Shown here: piece after piece, positions 7,191-15,387 of the stretch
Layout of the letters: every line of letters starts with the position of its first letter
Position numbering within the stretch: the first letter of the stretch is position 1
Assembly (NCBI GenBank): GCA_018700655.1
Contig: JABIUG010000520.1
Span: 1-21,341, forward strand
DNA: 21,341 bases
DNA from: Rhodospirillaceae bacterium
Lineage (GTDB): Bacteria; Pseudomonadota; Alphaproteobacteria; SP197
Direction: 5' to 3'
Position numbers and translations under genes: made by a program
The notes under the pieces: model-generated
Database searches by the model: none
Told to the model about the DNA's origin: nothing
Seen by the model: the letters and a program-made list of their open reading frames with translations, nothing else

Positions 7191-8447
7191 ATGGAGGAAC
7201 GTGCATTGGCCGACGAACTACAAGGACACTCGGATTCGGTTGAGGCCGAACGCATTTCAGCCATCAAGGTGTTTCTCATATTCCTGCGTTTGGGATGTAC
7301 GTCCTTTGGCGGGCCTGTCGCCCATCTGGGCTATTTTCGTGACGAGTTTGTCGGGCGGCGTAAATGGCTCAAGGATCGCGCCTACGCCGATCTGGTAGCC
7401 CTGTGCCAGTTCCTGCCGGGGCCGGCGTCAAGCCAGGTCGGCATCGGTCTCGGCCTCTCGAAGGCCGGGTTGCCCGGTGCGTTGGCTGCCTGGCTTGGTT
7501 TCACCATGCCATCGGCACTCATCCTGATTGCATTCGGCTACGGCGTCGTCGCCTACGAAGGCACCGCGCATCAAGGCATCCTCCACGGTCTCAAGGTGGT
7601 TGCCGTCGCGGTCGTCGCGCAGGCGGTATGGGGCATGGCCAAAAACATGTGCCCTGACGCAAAACGAGCGACCATGGCTGTCTTGGCCGCCGCTGCCGTT
7701 CTGGCTGCTCCGACGCCGCTTGTGCAGGTTGGCGTAATCATCGTTGGCGGGCTGGCGGGTCTCGCACTTCTGAAGGCCGACACATCAGCCGAATATGAGC
7801 CACTGGGCATCAATGTCAGCCGCCCCCTGGCGATAACATCGTTGGCACTATTCTTCACCGCTCTGATCGGGCTTCCGATCCTGGTCAGCATCTATCCCTC
7901 ACACATCCTTGCCCTGGTCGAGAGCTTCTATTCATCCGGTTCGCTGGTATTTGGCGGCGGCCATGTCGTTCTGCCGCTCCTGCAGGCCGAGGTCGTGCCC
8001 ACGGGCTGGGTCTCGAACGATGCCTTCCTCGCCGGTTATGGTGCGGCACAGGCGGTTCCCGGGCCCCTTTTCACCTTCGCTGCCTATCTGGGCAGCGTTC
8101 TCGAGCCGGTCCCCAACGGGCTGCTCGGCGGCTTGCTCTGCCTCGTCGCGATCTTTGTTCCTTCCTTCCTTCTGGTAATCGGCGCCCTGCCTTTCTGGGA
8201 CTCCCTGCGGCGCGTCAAAGCGATGCAGACAGCCCTTCTGGGGATCAACGCCGCGGTTGCCGGGCTGCTACTGGCCGCGCTCTACAATCCGGTCTGGACC
8301 AATGCGATCATTGGCCCGGCCGATTTCGCACTGGCGATTGGGTCTTTCACACTCTTGGTGTTCTGGAAGGTGCCGGCCTGGCTGGTCGTCATCCTGACTG
8401 CCCTGGGCGGCTGGCTGATCGCTGCCCTTCCATCGATCCTGATGTGA
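7191..8447 (+). CDS. chrA: Chromate transporter, ChrA (CHR) family, two-domain form
   Basis: A protein of about 415 residues with the internal duplication of the long CHR family, an inner-membrane exporter or transporter of chromate (and in some cases sulfate-like oxyanions). The first half carries CTSFGGPVAHLGYF (about 36-49) and FLPGP (74-78). The second half repeats these as LVFGGGHVVLPLL (about 253-265) and QAVPGP (288-293). Many hydrophobic stretches throughout fit about ten membrane helices. The start is ambiguous: ATG 7191 has no clear ribosome-binding site, whereas GGAGG at 7193-7197 is spaced 8 bases before an in-frame TTG at 7206, which may be the true start. A PadR regulator follows 247 bp downstream. 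No ChrB sensor is visible in the window. Confidence 0.9.
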   Translation: MEERALADELQGHSDSVEAERISAIKVFLIFLRLGCTSFGGPVAHLGYFRDEFVGRRKWLKDRAYADLVALCQFLPGPASSQVGIGLGLSKAGLPGALAAWLGFTMPSALILIAFGYGVVAYEGTAHQGILHGLKVVAVAVVAQAVWGMAKNMCPDAKRATMAVLAAAAVLAAPTPLVQVGVIIVGGLAGLALLKADTSAEYEPLGINVSRPLAITSLALFFTALIGLPILVSIYPSHILALVESFYSSGSLVFGGGHVVLPLLQAEVVPTGWVSNDAFLAGYGAAQAVPGPLFTFAAYLGSVLEPVPNGLLGGLLCLVAIFVPSFLLVIGALPFWDSLRRVKAMQTALLGINAAVAGLLLAALYNPVWTNAIIGPADFALAIGSFTLLVFWKVPAWLVVILTALGGWLIAALPSILM

Positions 8448-8595
8448 TTGCCGTCAGGCGATCGAACCCGAGCAGGGAGGGCTGCAGCATTGAACCGCCA
8501 GAACGCGGACGAGACGGCAACTTCGAACTTGTGAACAATGCCCGCAAGCAATAGGGCTACCTTCGGCTTCTCAATAGTGCCACGTTGAACTGTTG

Positions 8596-8612
8596 CCGTG
8601 CCGACGGCACGG
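8596..8612. promoter_or_regulatory. Perfect 7-bp GC-rich dyad between chrA and padR
   Basis: CCGTGCC-GAC-GGCACGG is a perfect inverted repeat in the 247-bp gap between chrA and the PadR gene. It lies about 150 bp after the chrA stop and 82 bp before the padR ATG. No T-run follows, so it is a candidate operator or mRNA structure rather than a clear terminator. The rest of 8448-8694 shows no gene; in-frame fragments there resemble nothing known. Confidence 0.4.
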
Positions 8613-8694
8613 AGAGGCCTGTCGAAGTTCGTGCTTTGCCGGGTTTGCAAACAGCTTGAACTGGCCATCGCTTTGCGTGAGATGATTCCTAGGC

Positions 8695-9003
8695 ATGGAT
8701 GACAAGGGTCTATACGCCGGGCTTATGCGGCTGCACATCCTTCACAAGGCTGCGGAAGACGAGGTCTGTGGCGTCTGGGTAACTGAGGAGTTGCGCCGAC
8801 ACGGCTACGAGCTCAGCCCGGGAACGCTCTATCCCATGCTTCACGGCCTTGAAAAGAAGGGCTATCTGCAGTCCTACAAGGAGCGCGACGGCAAGACGAT
8901 GCGCCGAATCTACTCCATAACGCCCAGAGGAAAATTGATCCTGGGCGATGCCAAGGAAAAGGTGCGTGACCTGTTCGGCGAACTCTTCGAGGCTCCCCGA
9001 TAG
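8695..9003 (+). CDS. PadR family transcriptional regulator
   Basis: A 102-residue, single-domain winged-helix regulator. The diagnostic PadR blocks are clear: VTEELRRHGYELSPGTLYPMLHGLEKKGYL at about 29-58 (recognition helix; part of this run is the most conserved part of the family) and RRIYSITPRGK at 70-80 (wing). It lacks the long C-terminal dimerisation domain of PadR-s1 proteins and belongs to the short class. PadR proteins usually repress a neighbouring transporter or stress gene and release DNA on binding a small molecule. Its position behind chrA suggests that it controls the transporter. The ATG at 8695 lacks a strong ribosome-binding site. It converges on the AsmA-like gene with a 93-bp gap. 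Confidence 0.9.
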   Translation: MDDKGLYAGLMRLHILHKAAEDEVCGVWVTEELRRHGYELSPGTLYPMLHGLEKKGYLQSYKERDGKTMRRIYSITPRGKLILGDAKEKVRDLFGELFEAPR

Positions 9004-9096
9004 CGTTCTCGCGGGGGCCTGTGGACCACCTGACCTAACCCTCGGTCGGCTGTAATCAGAGGAATGCCCGGTTGAACGGGTAACGCTCCGTCGCGA

Positions 9097-12000
9097 TCAG
9101 GGTTCATCGATCTCGTCACATCGTGCATCGACATCGACATCGACATCAAAGGTTGGCCCTGCGCCCAACAACGCCTCACCCACACCAGTGAGGACCCCGC
9201 CTCTAACCGGGCTGACCTTGGGATCGAGCAGGGAACCCTCGACCGTGACGGGCACCAGGAGGCGCAGAAAGGATGTATCAAGCGATTGCGGGTCCAGCCT
9301 CGCGTCGATCGACAGTGCGTCCAGATCGATTGAGCCTGACAAGAGAATCAGCACGTTTTCCAACGCGATCCCCGACCGCCGAAACGCTCCCTGACCGTTG
9401 TCGAACTCAGCGTCAACGATCACGCAACGGACATTCGTCTGATCGGCCGAGTCGAAAATCGAAGACAGAAGGCCGGCAAAGAGGTTCTTGGTCAGCAATT
9501 GCACTGCAACGGACTTGATCCAGCCTGCACCACGCTCGATTTTCAGCTCGCCATCAAGACTGGCCAGCATTTCGCTCACCGTCGCTCCGGTGACGTCGAT
9601 ATCGGCCTCCAAATCGATAACTCCCGCCGCCCCGTCGGCAAGGCCCGCGAACTGAACCACAGCGTTGCTCTCGATATCATTGATATCGAAATTACCCTTG
9701 AAACGAGTTTGCGGGCCATTAGGCGCAAACATGAAAGCTCCCGTCAGGCCACCCCCAAAGGCATGTGCGCTGAGGCCTTCGAAGTGAACGGCGCCATCCC
9801 TGGTTTCGATTTTCGTGCCGATTTTTTGCACGACCACGTTATCCCAGTGCAGATCATCGGACTCCAACTGGATGTTGAGATGGACCGGGGGCAAGTCCCA
9901 TGCCGGAAGCGGGCGGTTCAGAAGGGTTTCAAGATCAAACTCCTGATCGTCCTGAGTTTCCTCCTCTGAGAAAAAATCATCCAGGACCAGAAGTTTCGAC
10001 GTGAAGTCTGCTTCCACCCTGCGCGGGGTTTCATCAAGCCAAAACACAACCGTACCGGATGCATCCGAACGTGCGAGCAGTGCAGAATCGAGTGCAAAGA
10101 CCACCCGATCTGCAAATACCTGGACAGTCCCGTCTGCATCGAAAGGCAGGACGGTCGGCAAATCGAGATCAAAGGTTTCCAGGGCTTCGCGAAAGTCATC
10201 GGACGTGGCCTTCATGGTCACGGGCCGGGCGTAGACCTCCATAGAGGGGGTCACCTCGCGCTCGATCTCCAAATCGAGACCGAGCAGGCTGGCAGTTCCG
10301 TCCAGAATCCAGGGTGAAGGTTTCTCAATCAGATCGAGCAAACTGACGAAGGTGAGTTCGAGCTTGATCGGCACACCCGCCAACACGACCGATTCAGTGC
10401 CCGTCGCCCGTTCCCCCGGCTTTGCCGATAACTGAATATCGTGAATATCCAGAGAGGTCTGATCATCGCCGATCTGTAGTGTCGCATCCGCCGCACCAAA
10501 GGCAAGTTCGGCAGAAGAAGCCATCTCCCGAAACGTCGTTCCCGTCGTCGTTCCCGACACGGTCATGGTGCCGATCTGGCCTGTCATCAGGCCCTGCATG
10601 CCCAGGTTGTTTCCGATGTCATCGGGATCAACGTCTGTTGCCTTGCCGGTAACTGCGATAACTGGTGCCGCACCGGAAGTATCAACCACCAGGGTCAGAA
10701 TTGCAGGCGCTCCAAAGACCCGGGAATCGAACGGATCCAAGGTCAGGACGTCGTTGGTGATCACGCCCGTGGTCTTGACCTCGCTAAACCTGATCGGGTC
10801 GGCATGGAGCCGGTCGATCGTTATCCCAATGTTCGCCTCGACGCCGTTGAGAGCACCGGACTCGAGAAACAGGGCATCGATGTCGTCATCACCATCACCG
10901 GTTTTGATCTCGAGGGTCGGAGCCGTGAGATCGCCCGTTATATGGACATCATCGCTCTCGAACGTGACATCGAGCGAACCGTTGGCCTGGCTCGCGCCCA
11001 CAGACATGTCAATCCAGTCAAACCGCAGACCGTCATCCAGTTGGGAGGTGTGAACATAGGCTTCGACGCTACCCTCGAGAGGCAGGTTGATCGCCACAAG
11101 CTCGGCAACAGCCTGGATATCACGAGCACAGAGCAGCGCCTCGATCCGCCACTTTACGGCTTCATCCAGGTTGAACACCACACCGGCAAGCTCGATACCC
11201 CGATCGCTTCGGCCCAGATGTGCTTCTATGGGCCACTGATCAACACCACCAACAAGGTCGGCCAGCGAACCCGAAGCCAGTAGTATCGAAGCCTCCTCGT
11301 CATCGACCGTGCCATCGGCAACAAATTCCAGCCCCTTATCCGCTCCGATCGATCCGCCAAAACTGTCGAGCACGACATGAAGCTGTTTGCCGTCAGAGAA
11401 AACGTTTGAGAGTTCCAGGCCGGTTCCGGTGAGGTCCAGTTCGAGGGTCGCCAGGATGTCGCGCACGATCATCCCCTGGGCGCTGGCGTCCAGTTTCACC
11501 CCGGACACCTGCCCGGTCACGGCAAGGTCGGGCCGCACGCGCTCGAACAACTCGGTCAGCGGAATGACCGCTGCGGAAAGACGAAGAGATGCTTTTCCCG
11601 TTGCAGCCTCCGCAGTGAATTCGGCCTCGATCTCTTCGCCATCAATCGAAAGGACGATCGGCGAGGCGGTCAGTGTCCCCTGGCTCAGATTAAGCGGGAG
11701 AGACAGGCCATCCAGGACGACCGCACCCAATTCATGGCGATCCAGTTCAACAACAAGATCAAGATCCAGTTCCGAGAACAGGTCGTAAGGAACTGGCGTA
11801 TCGAGGAGATTGGCAAGGTTTACCCCCCCGTCAGAATTGGTTTGTGTCTTGGGGAGTTCGTTGATGGAAAGGGCTCCCGACAGGCGCAGAGGGTCGCTGA
11901 CGAGGTCAAGCGCCAGGGTTCCGCTGACCTCAAGCTCGTCGAACGAAACCTCGATCTCGCTGGCAACCAGACCCTGTATGTTGGCCTGGATTTTGGCGGA

Positions 12001-12855
12001 TGCGGCCAACACGCTCTCAAAATTCCGCTCCAATCCGAACAGGCCCTGGGTTGGGCCAACAGCTTTGCTGTTAGCCTGCAGGTCAAACTCAGCCCGGGGT
12101 GCACGGATCGCATCATGGACCGTGCCAACAATCTGGACAGAAGTGGCGCCATCCGAGAGGTCAGCCTTGAGCGGCCAGTCGGTGCCCGAAAGAAGCTCGG
12201 CCAGGCTGCCACCTTCCAGTTCGACCTCAATTCGGCCGTCTCCGACCTTGAGAACAGCATCGGCCCGCAGATCTTCTCCGTCGACAAAGCGCATGCCCAG
12301 CGACGAGACCTGAATCTGGATCGGATTGTCATTCACGGGCTGGGTGAACACCGTGAGATTGGCAAGGTCGAACGTGGTGTCGGAATTCAGGAAAGACAGG
12401 TCAACCGCGCCCTCGTCTTCCTCACCGGCTTCACCCGCCGTCGCGCCTCCAAAAAGATAGGTTCGCAGCACGACATCACTCAGCGCGGCATGTGCCACCA
12501 CCAGATCTCCCCTAAACAGGGCCTTGCCCTGCATGCCGAGATAAATCTTGCCTGCCTCCAATCCTGGAGATGTGTCCTGGTCGCCTGCCACCGAGACGTC
12601 GCGCAAGACCAGCGCGGGTCCGTCCGACCAGCCCAGGGTCATGAGCCCGTCGATCGTCACTTCGTGGCCCAGTTGTCCCGTGAGGACACCGGCGAGCGGC
12701 GACCGAAACGCGTTCACCCCCAATGCGATAACGACGACAACGGCCAACACCGAGAGACCGAACAGAATTCCGCAGGAGATCAGACACCGTCGCAGAAACC
12801 TGCGGCCAGCCGATGGCTTGTCTGTGCGTGAGCGTTCGTTCAAATGCCGTTCCAA
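9097..12855 (-). CDS. AsmA family protein, very large
   Basis: A protein of about 1252 residues. A basic N-terminus is followed by one membrane helix at about 24-47 (ISCGILFGLSVLAVVVVIAL) and then a long, acidic, beta-rich periplasmic region with many repeats of the AsmA/DUF3971 kind. The C-terminal AsmA-like block is recognisable (VIDLEADIDVTGATVSEML, LDGELKIERGAGWIKSVAV, GSIDLDALSIDARL, VTVEGSLLDPKVSPV). AsmA-like proteins are bridge-like lipid-transfer or outer-membrane biogenesis proteins anchored in the inner membrane. The frame has no ATG near its start: it opens with TTG 12855 (TTG 12843 is an alternative), with a weak AGGGA upstream. The C-terminus has an aspartate/valine repeat encoded by tandem hexamers at 9126-9147. 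The gene stands alone, convergent with padR and 149 bp from the next minus-strand gene. Confidence 0.85.
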   Translation of the reverse strand: MERHLNERSRTDKPSAGRRFLRRCLISCGILFGLSVLAVVVVIALGVNAFRSPLAGVLTGQLGHEVTIDGLMTLGWSDGPALVLRDVSVAGDQDTSPGLEAGKIYLGMQGKALFRGDLVVAHAALSDVVLRTYLFGGATAGEAGEEDEGAVDLSFLNSDTTFDLANLTVFTQPVNDNPIQIQVSSLGMRFVDGEDLRADAVLKVGDGRIEVELEGGSLAELLSGTDWPLKADLSDGATSVQIVGTVHDAIRAPRAEFDLQANSKAVGPTQGLFGLERNFESVLAASAKIQANIQGLVASEIEVSFDELEVSGTLALDLVSDPLRLSGALSINELPKTQTNSDGGVNLANLLDTPVPYDLFSELDLDLVVELDRHELGAVVLDGLSLPLNLSQGTLTASPIVLSIDGEEIEAEFTAEAATGKASLRLSAAVIPLTELFERVRPDLAVTGQVSGVKLDASAQGMIVRDILATLELDLTGTGLELSNVFSDGKQLHVVLDSFGGSIGADKGLEFVADGTVDDEEASILLASGSLADLVGGVDQWPIEAHLGRSDRGIELAGVVFNLDEAVKWRIEALLCARDIQAVAELVAINLPLEGSVEAYVHTSQLDDGLRFDWIDMSVGASQANGSLDVTFESDDVHITGDLTAPTLEIKTGDGDDDIDALFLESGALNGVEANIGITIDRLHADPIRFSEVKTTGVITNDVLTLDPFDSRVFGAPAILTLVVDTSGAAPVIAVTGKATDVDPDDIGNNLGMQGLMTGQIGTMTVSGTTTGTTFREMASSAELAFGAADATLQIGDDQTSLDIHDIQLSAKPGERATGTESVVLAGVPIKLELTFVSLLDLIEKPSPWILDGTASLLGLDLEIEREVTPSMEVYARPVTMKATSDDFREALETFDLDLPTVLPFDADGTVQVFADRVVFALDSALLARSDASGTVVFWLDETPRRVEADFTSKLLVLDDFFSEEETQDDQEFDLETLLNRPLPAWDLPPVHLNIQLESDDLHWDNVVVQKIGTKIETRDGAVHFEGLSAHAFGGGLTGAFMFAPNGPQTRFKGNFDINDIESNAVVQFAGLADGAAGVIDLEADIDVTGATVSEMLASLDGELKIERGAGWIKSVAVQLLTKNLFAGLLSSIFDSADQTNVRCVIVDAEFDNGQGAFRRSGIALENVLILLSGSIDLDALSIDARLDPQSLDTSFLRLLVPVTVEGSLLDPKVSPVRGGVLTGVGEALLGAGPTFDVDVDVDARCDEIDEP
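9126..9147. repeat. Tandem hexanucleotide repeat (CATCGA)3-CATC
   Basis: Three and two-thirds copies of CATCGA lie within the 3' end of the AsmA-like gene and encode alternating Val-Asp on the minus strand. Copy-number change would keep frame. Confidence 0.7.
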
Positions 12856-13004
12856 TTGTAATGAGAATTCCCTGACGAGGACATTGTTGTCCTTGGCGCG
12901 CCGCGGTCAAGTCGGGCCACGTACACAAGCGGCACACCTGCCGGGCAAACGGAACAAACACCCACAGCAAGACACGGTAGCGCGCACCAGGAAACGCCGG
13001 AAAA

Positions 13005-14159
13005 CTACGCCGGCAGATTGACGCCGAGCGTGGCCGCGACCTTGTTTGCCTCCAGCCAGGCCTCTTCGTCGATCGGCACGGTTCCTCGGGCAAGCGCCTC
13101 CCGGCGCGCCGCGAACGAGCGCTCACCGGGGATCAATATCTCACCGACGCCGGGCGCCTTGCGTGAGGCCTTCACCTCGTCGACATAGGCTGACACAGAG
13201 CTTCGGAAAGCCCCGGGATCGCCGAATGCCGCGGGGTCGATGGCAATGAAAAGATGTCCCTTGCGTCCATCGGGGCCATAGCGGTCATCTCCCATGTGTT
13301 CGATCCAGTCGTCGGCGCGGGTTCCATCGCCCCAGAACTGCGTAGACGGAACATGGCTGTAGAGGCCGCGCCCCACATCGGCTCCGACCAGACTGGCAGA
13401 GAGGAAGGCGATGCAGAGCGCCATGGCGTAACCACTATGCCCTCCGAAGGGGCTCATCGCGCGCCCCATCAGCACCTGCTGCGGATCGACCGTCATGCGG
13501 CCTTGGGCATCGACGGCGACACCTTCGGGCAGCAGGCCGCCGCGACGCGCGGTCTCTGCCACAGCGGAGGGTCCTGCGCCGTTCAGCACCGAGAGATCCA
13601 TCAGAACCGGGTCGGGGCCGGTTGTCGGCACGGCAACGGCAAAGACATTGGCGCCGATCACACGCTCGGCCCCGCCCGTCGGATGCACGATCGCGGTCGA
13701 ATCAGTGAAGAAAAGCCCGACCAGCCCCTCGCGCGCTGCCCGCTCCGCTTAGAGACCCACCATGTAGACCTCGATCGCGTTGTTCACGCCGACCGCGCAG
13801 CAGCCGGCCTGGCGCGCCTTGGCAACAGCCAGATCGACCGCGCGGTTGACGGCAAAGTGCCCGGCACCGCGCCCGGCGTCGAGCAGCGCAAAGGCTGGGC
13901 CCTCGCGCGTAACCGTAGTCTGCGCCTGCGGGTCAATCCGCCCCGACACGACAAGCGGGATGAAGTAATAGAGCAGATGATCGAAACCCTGCCTGGCATG
14001 GCCGCGCAGTTCCAGCTCCAGAAAAGAATCGCCAAGATCGGCAGCCGTTTCGGCGTCATAACCGACGCCACGCAAGAGGCGCTGTATGGCCTCGCGCACG
14101 GTCTCAATCGGAACCTCGCGTGTTTCCGGCGAACCGGCTGATTCAGCGCGTTGGCGCAT
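13005..14159 (-). pseudogene. Ldh family (malate/L-lactate/ureidoglycolate dehydrogenase) oxidoreductase with an in-frame stop
   Basis: Two same-frame open stretches make up one Ldh_2-family NAD(P)-dependent dehydrogenase of about 384 codons. The first (14159-13749) has the N-terminal helix VREAIQRLLRGVGYDAETAADLGDSFLELELRGHARQG, and the second (13748-13005) has AERAAREGLVGLFFTDS, VDPQQVLMG, SPFGGHSGYAMAL and GEILIPGE. They are separated only by TAA at 13751-13749. Homologues have tyrosine at that place (Y-A-E-R-A-A), so a single TAC/TAT to TAA change explains it. The rest of the frame is intact, so the lesion is recent, or a sequencing error. The S-N-H-x-G block that holds the catalytic His reads AIEVY here. 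ATG 14159 is chosen because AAGGAGG lies 7 bases upstream. A GTG at 13688 could restart translation, giving only a C-terminal fragment. Divergent from the DUF1989 gene. Confidence 0.85.
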
Positions 14160-14255
14160 GAGTTGGCCTCCTTGCGTTGCGTTCACCCAGCACCCGAAAA
14201 CACTGGGGAATCACGATTGACCTGATATTCTCGAACAAACAAGAGAGGTTCAAAC

Positions 14256-14867
14256 ATGGTGACGTCCAGATCAGCGCCGGAGCGCATCACGATCCCCGCA
14301 AGTCACGCCCGCGCCGCATTCGTGAAAAAAGGCAAAAAGGTCCGCGTGATCAACACCCATGGCACCCAGGTCGTCGATTGCTGGGCGTTCAATGCTGCCA
14401 ACACCACCGAATACATGTCGATGGAACATTGCCGTGTCGCTTTCGAGCGCTACCGTCCCAAACGCGGCGACACCATGGTCACCAACCTTCGCAAACCCAT
14501 CCTGAAGATCATGCAGGACACCGCCGATGGTGCGCACGACACCCTACTCGCCGCCTGCGACCGCTATCGCTACGAACTGCTGGGCTGCAAGGAATACCAC
14601 CGCAACTGCACCGACAACCTCTGGGAAGCCATGATCGGCGCCGGCCACAAGATCACCGAAACACCGTCACCGTTTAATCTCTGGCAGAACACACCAGTCG
14701 AAGCTGACGGCACGATCAAACCCAATCCGCCGGGCTACAAGAAGGGTGACTTCATCCTGATGCGTGCGGAGATGGACCTGGTGATCTGCCTATCTGCCTG
14801 TCCCCAGGACATCACCGCGATCAACGGCAACAAACCCCGCAACGCCCATTTCGAGATTGTTGCCTAG
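14256..14867 (+). CDS. Urea carboxylase-associated (DUF1989) family protein
   Basis: A 203-residue DUF1989 protein. Conserved blocks are GTQVVDCWAFNA (36-47), NLRKPILKIMQDTADGAHDT (77-96), ACD (100-102), the putative metal-binding H115-x2-C118, PSPFNLWQN (137-145), and RAEMDLVICLSACPQD (170-185). Family members accompany urea carboxylase and guanidine/carboxyguanidine metabolism, or act singly in other nitrogen pathways; their His/Cys-rich conserved core suggests metal binding. ATG 14256 follows AGAGAGG by 7 bases. No urea carboxylase, allophanate hydrolase or guanidine transporter is within the window, so a urea role is uncertain. It diverges from the broken Ldh gene and converges on the GMC small-subunit gene. 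Confidence 0.88.
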   Translation: MVTSRSAPERITIPASHARAAFVKKGKKVRVINTHGTQVVDCWAFNAANTTEYMSMEHCRVAFERYRPKRGDTMVTNLRKPILKIMQDTADGAHDTLLAACDRYRYELLGCKEYHRNCTDNLWEAMIGAGHKITETPSPFNLWQNTPVEADGTIKPNPPGYKKGDFILMRAEMDLVICLSACPQDITAINGNKPRNAHFEIVA

Positions 14868-14878
14868 CAGGCACCGAT
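14861..14878. repeat. Short dyad overlapping the DUF1989 stop codon
   Basis: TGCCT-AGC-AGGCA spans the TAG stop and continues as CCGAT. It matches 3653-3671 (TGCCTGAGCAGGCACTGAT) with one indel and one mismatch. Confidence 0.35.
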
Positions 14879-14898
14879 GCGGCTGAACGGGATCTGCT

Positions 14899-15378
14899 CT
14901 AGGCCTTGCGATAGAACTTCGTTCGTTTTTTCACGGGGTCCAACAGTGACCAGTCGCCCTGTTCAACAGTGTATCCCATGGGAAAGGGTGCACGGTTTTC
15001 CATTCCCAGTGCCGCCATCACGCGCTCGTCGCTGTAATAGCACTGGGCCGTAACTCGGACGATGCCCGAGACATGGGGCACTCGCGTTTGGGCAAAGCGT
15101 TCGGCCGTCGCGACCTTGTCGTCCTCGTCGAGCATGGCAAACCGTTCCCCGTAGAGGGCATGGGACAAGTCATCAAGCGCCCTGAGGCCTTCGTCGACGA
15201 GAGACCGGTCCGGCTCCGAAGCGACCACGATCCGCTCGAAAATACCAGGGTCGTCCGCACCGGGAATGTCATATTCAAGGCTGGCAGGGATCATCAGGCC
15301 GACCAGAGCCTGAAAATCCACCCGAGCGTCCTCCGACATCGGCTCGGCGGTCGCAATTTCATCGTCTTGTCTGATCAT
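14899..15378 (-). CDS. Small protein paired with GMC oxidoreductase (gluconate 2-dehydrogenase subunit 3-like)
   Basis: A 159-residue, mostly helical, acidic protein starting 9 bp after the stop of the GMC oxidoreductase gene, with GAGGGTGG before its ATG. Its organisation (FQALVGLMIPAS near the N-terminus, a central helix pair with LDDLSHALYGERFAML, and a C-terminal MGYTVEQGDWSLLDPVKKRTKFYRK) resembles the small subunits (GMC3/gluconate_2-dh3-like) that accompany GMC dehydrogenases. Those usually have a twin-arginine leader; none is present here, so the pair would be cytosolic. The identification rests largely on context, and the role (folding or stabilising the flavoprotein subunit) is inferred from the family. 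Confidence 0.6.
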   Translation of the reverse strand: MIRQDDEIATAEPMSEDARVDFQALVGLMIPASLEYDIPGADDPGIFERIVVASEPDRSLVDEGLRALDDLSHALYGERFAMLDEDDKVATAERFAQTRVPHVSGIVRVTAQCYYSDERVMAALGMENRAPFPMGYTVEQGDWSLLDPVKKRTKFYRKA

Positions 15379-15387
15379 GATCCACCC

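Noticed and set aside
11734..12831. 365-residue plus-strand open frame opposite the AsmA-like gene
   Set aside because: No family likeness and no ribosome-binding site; an antisense shadow.
13749..13751. Recoded stop in the Ldh gene
   Set aside because: TAA is not used for selenocysteine or pyrrolysine; a nonsense change or error is simpler.
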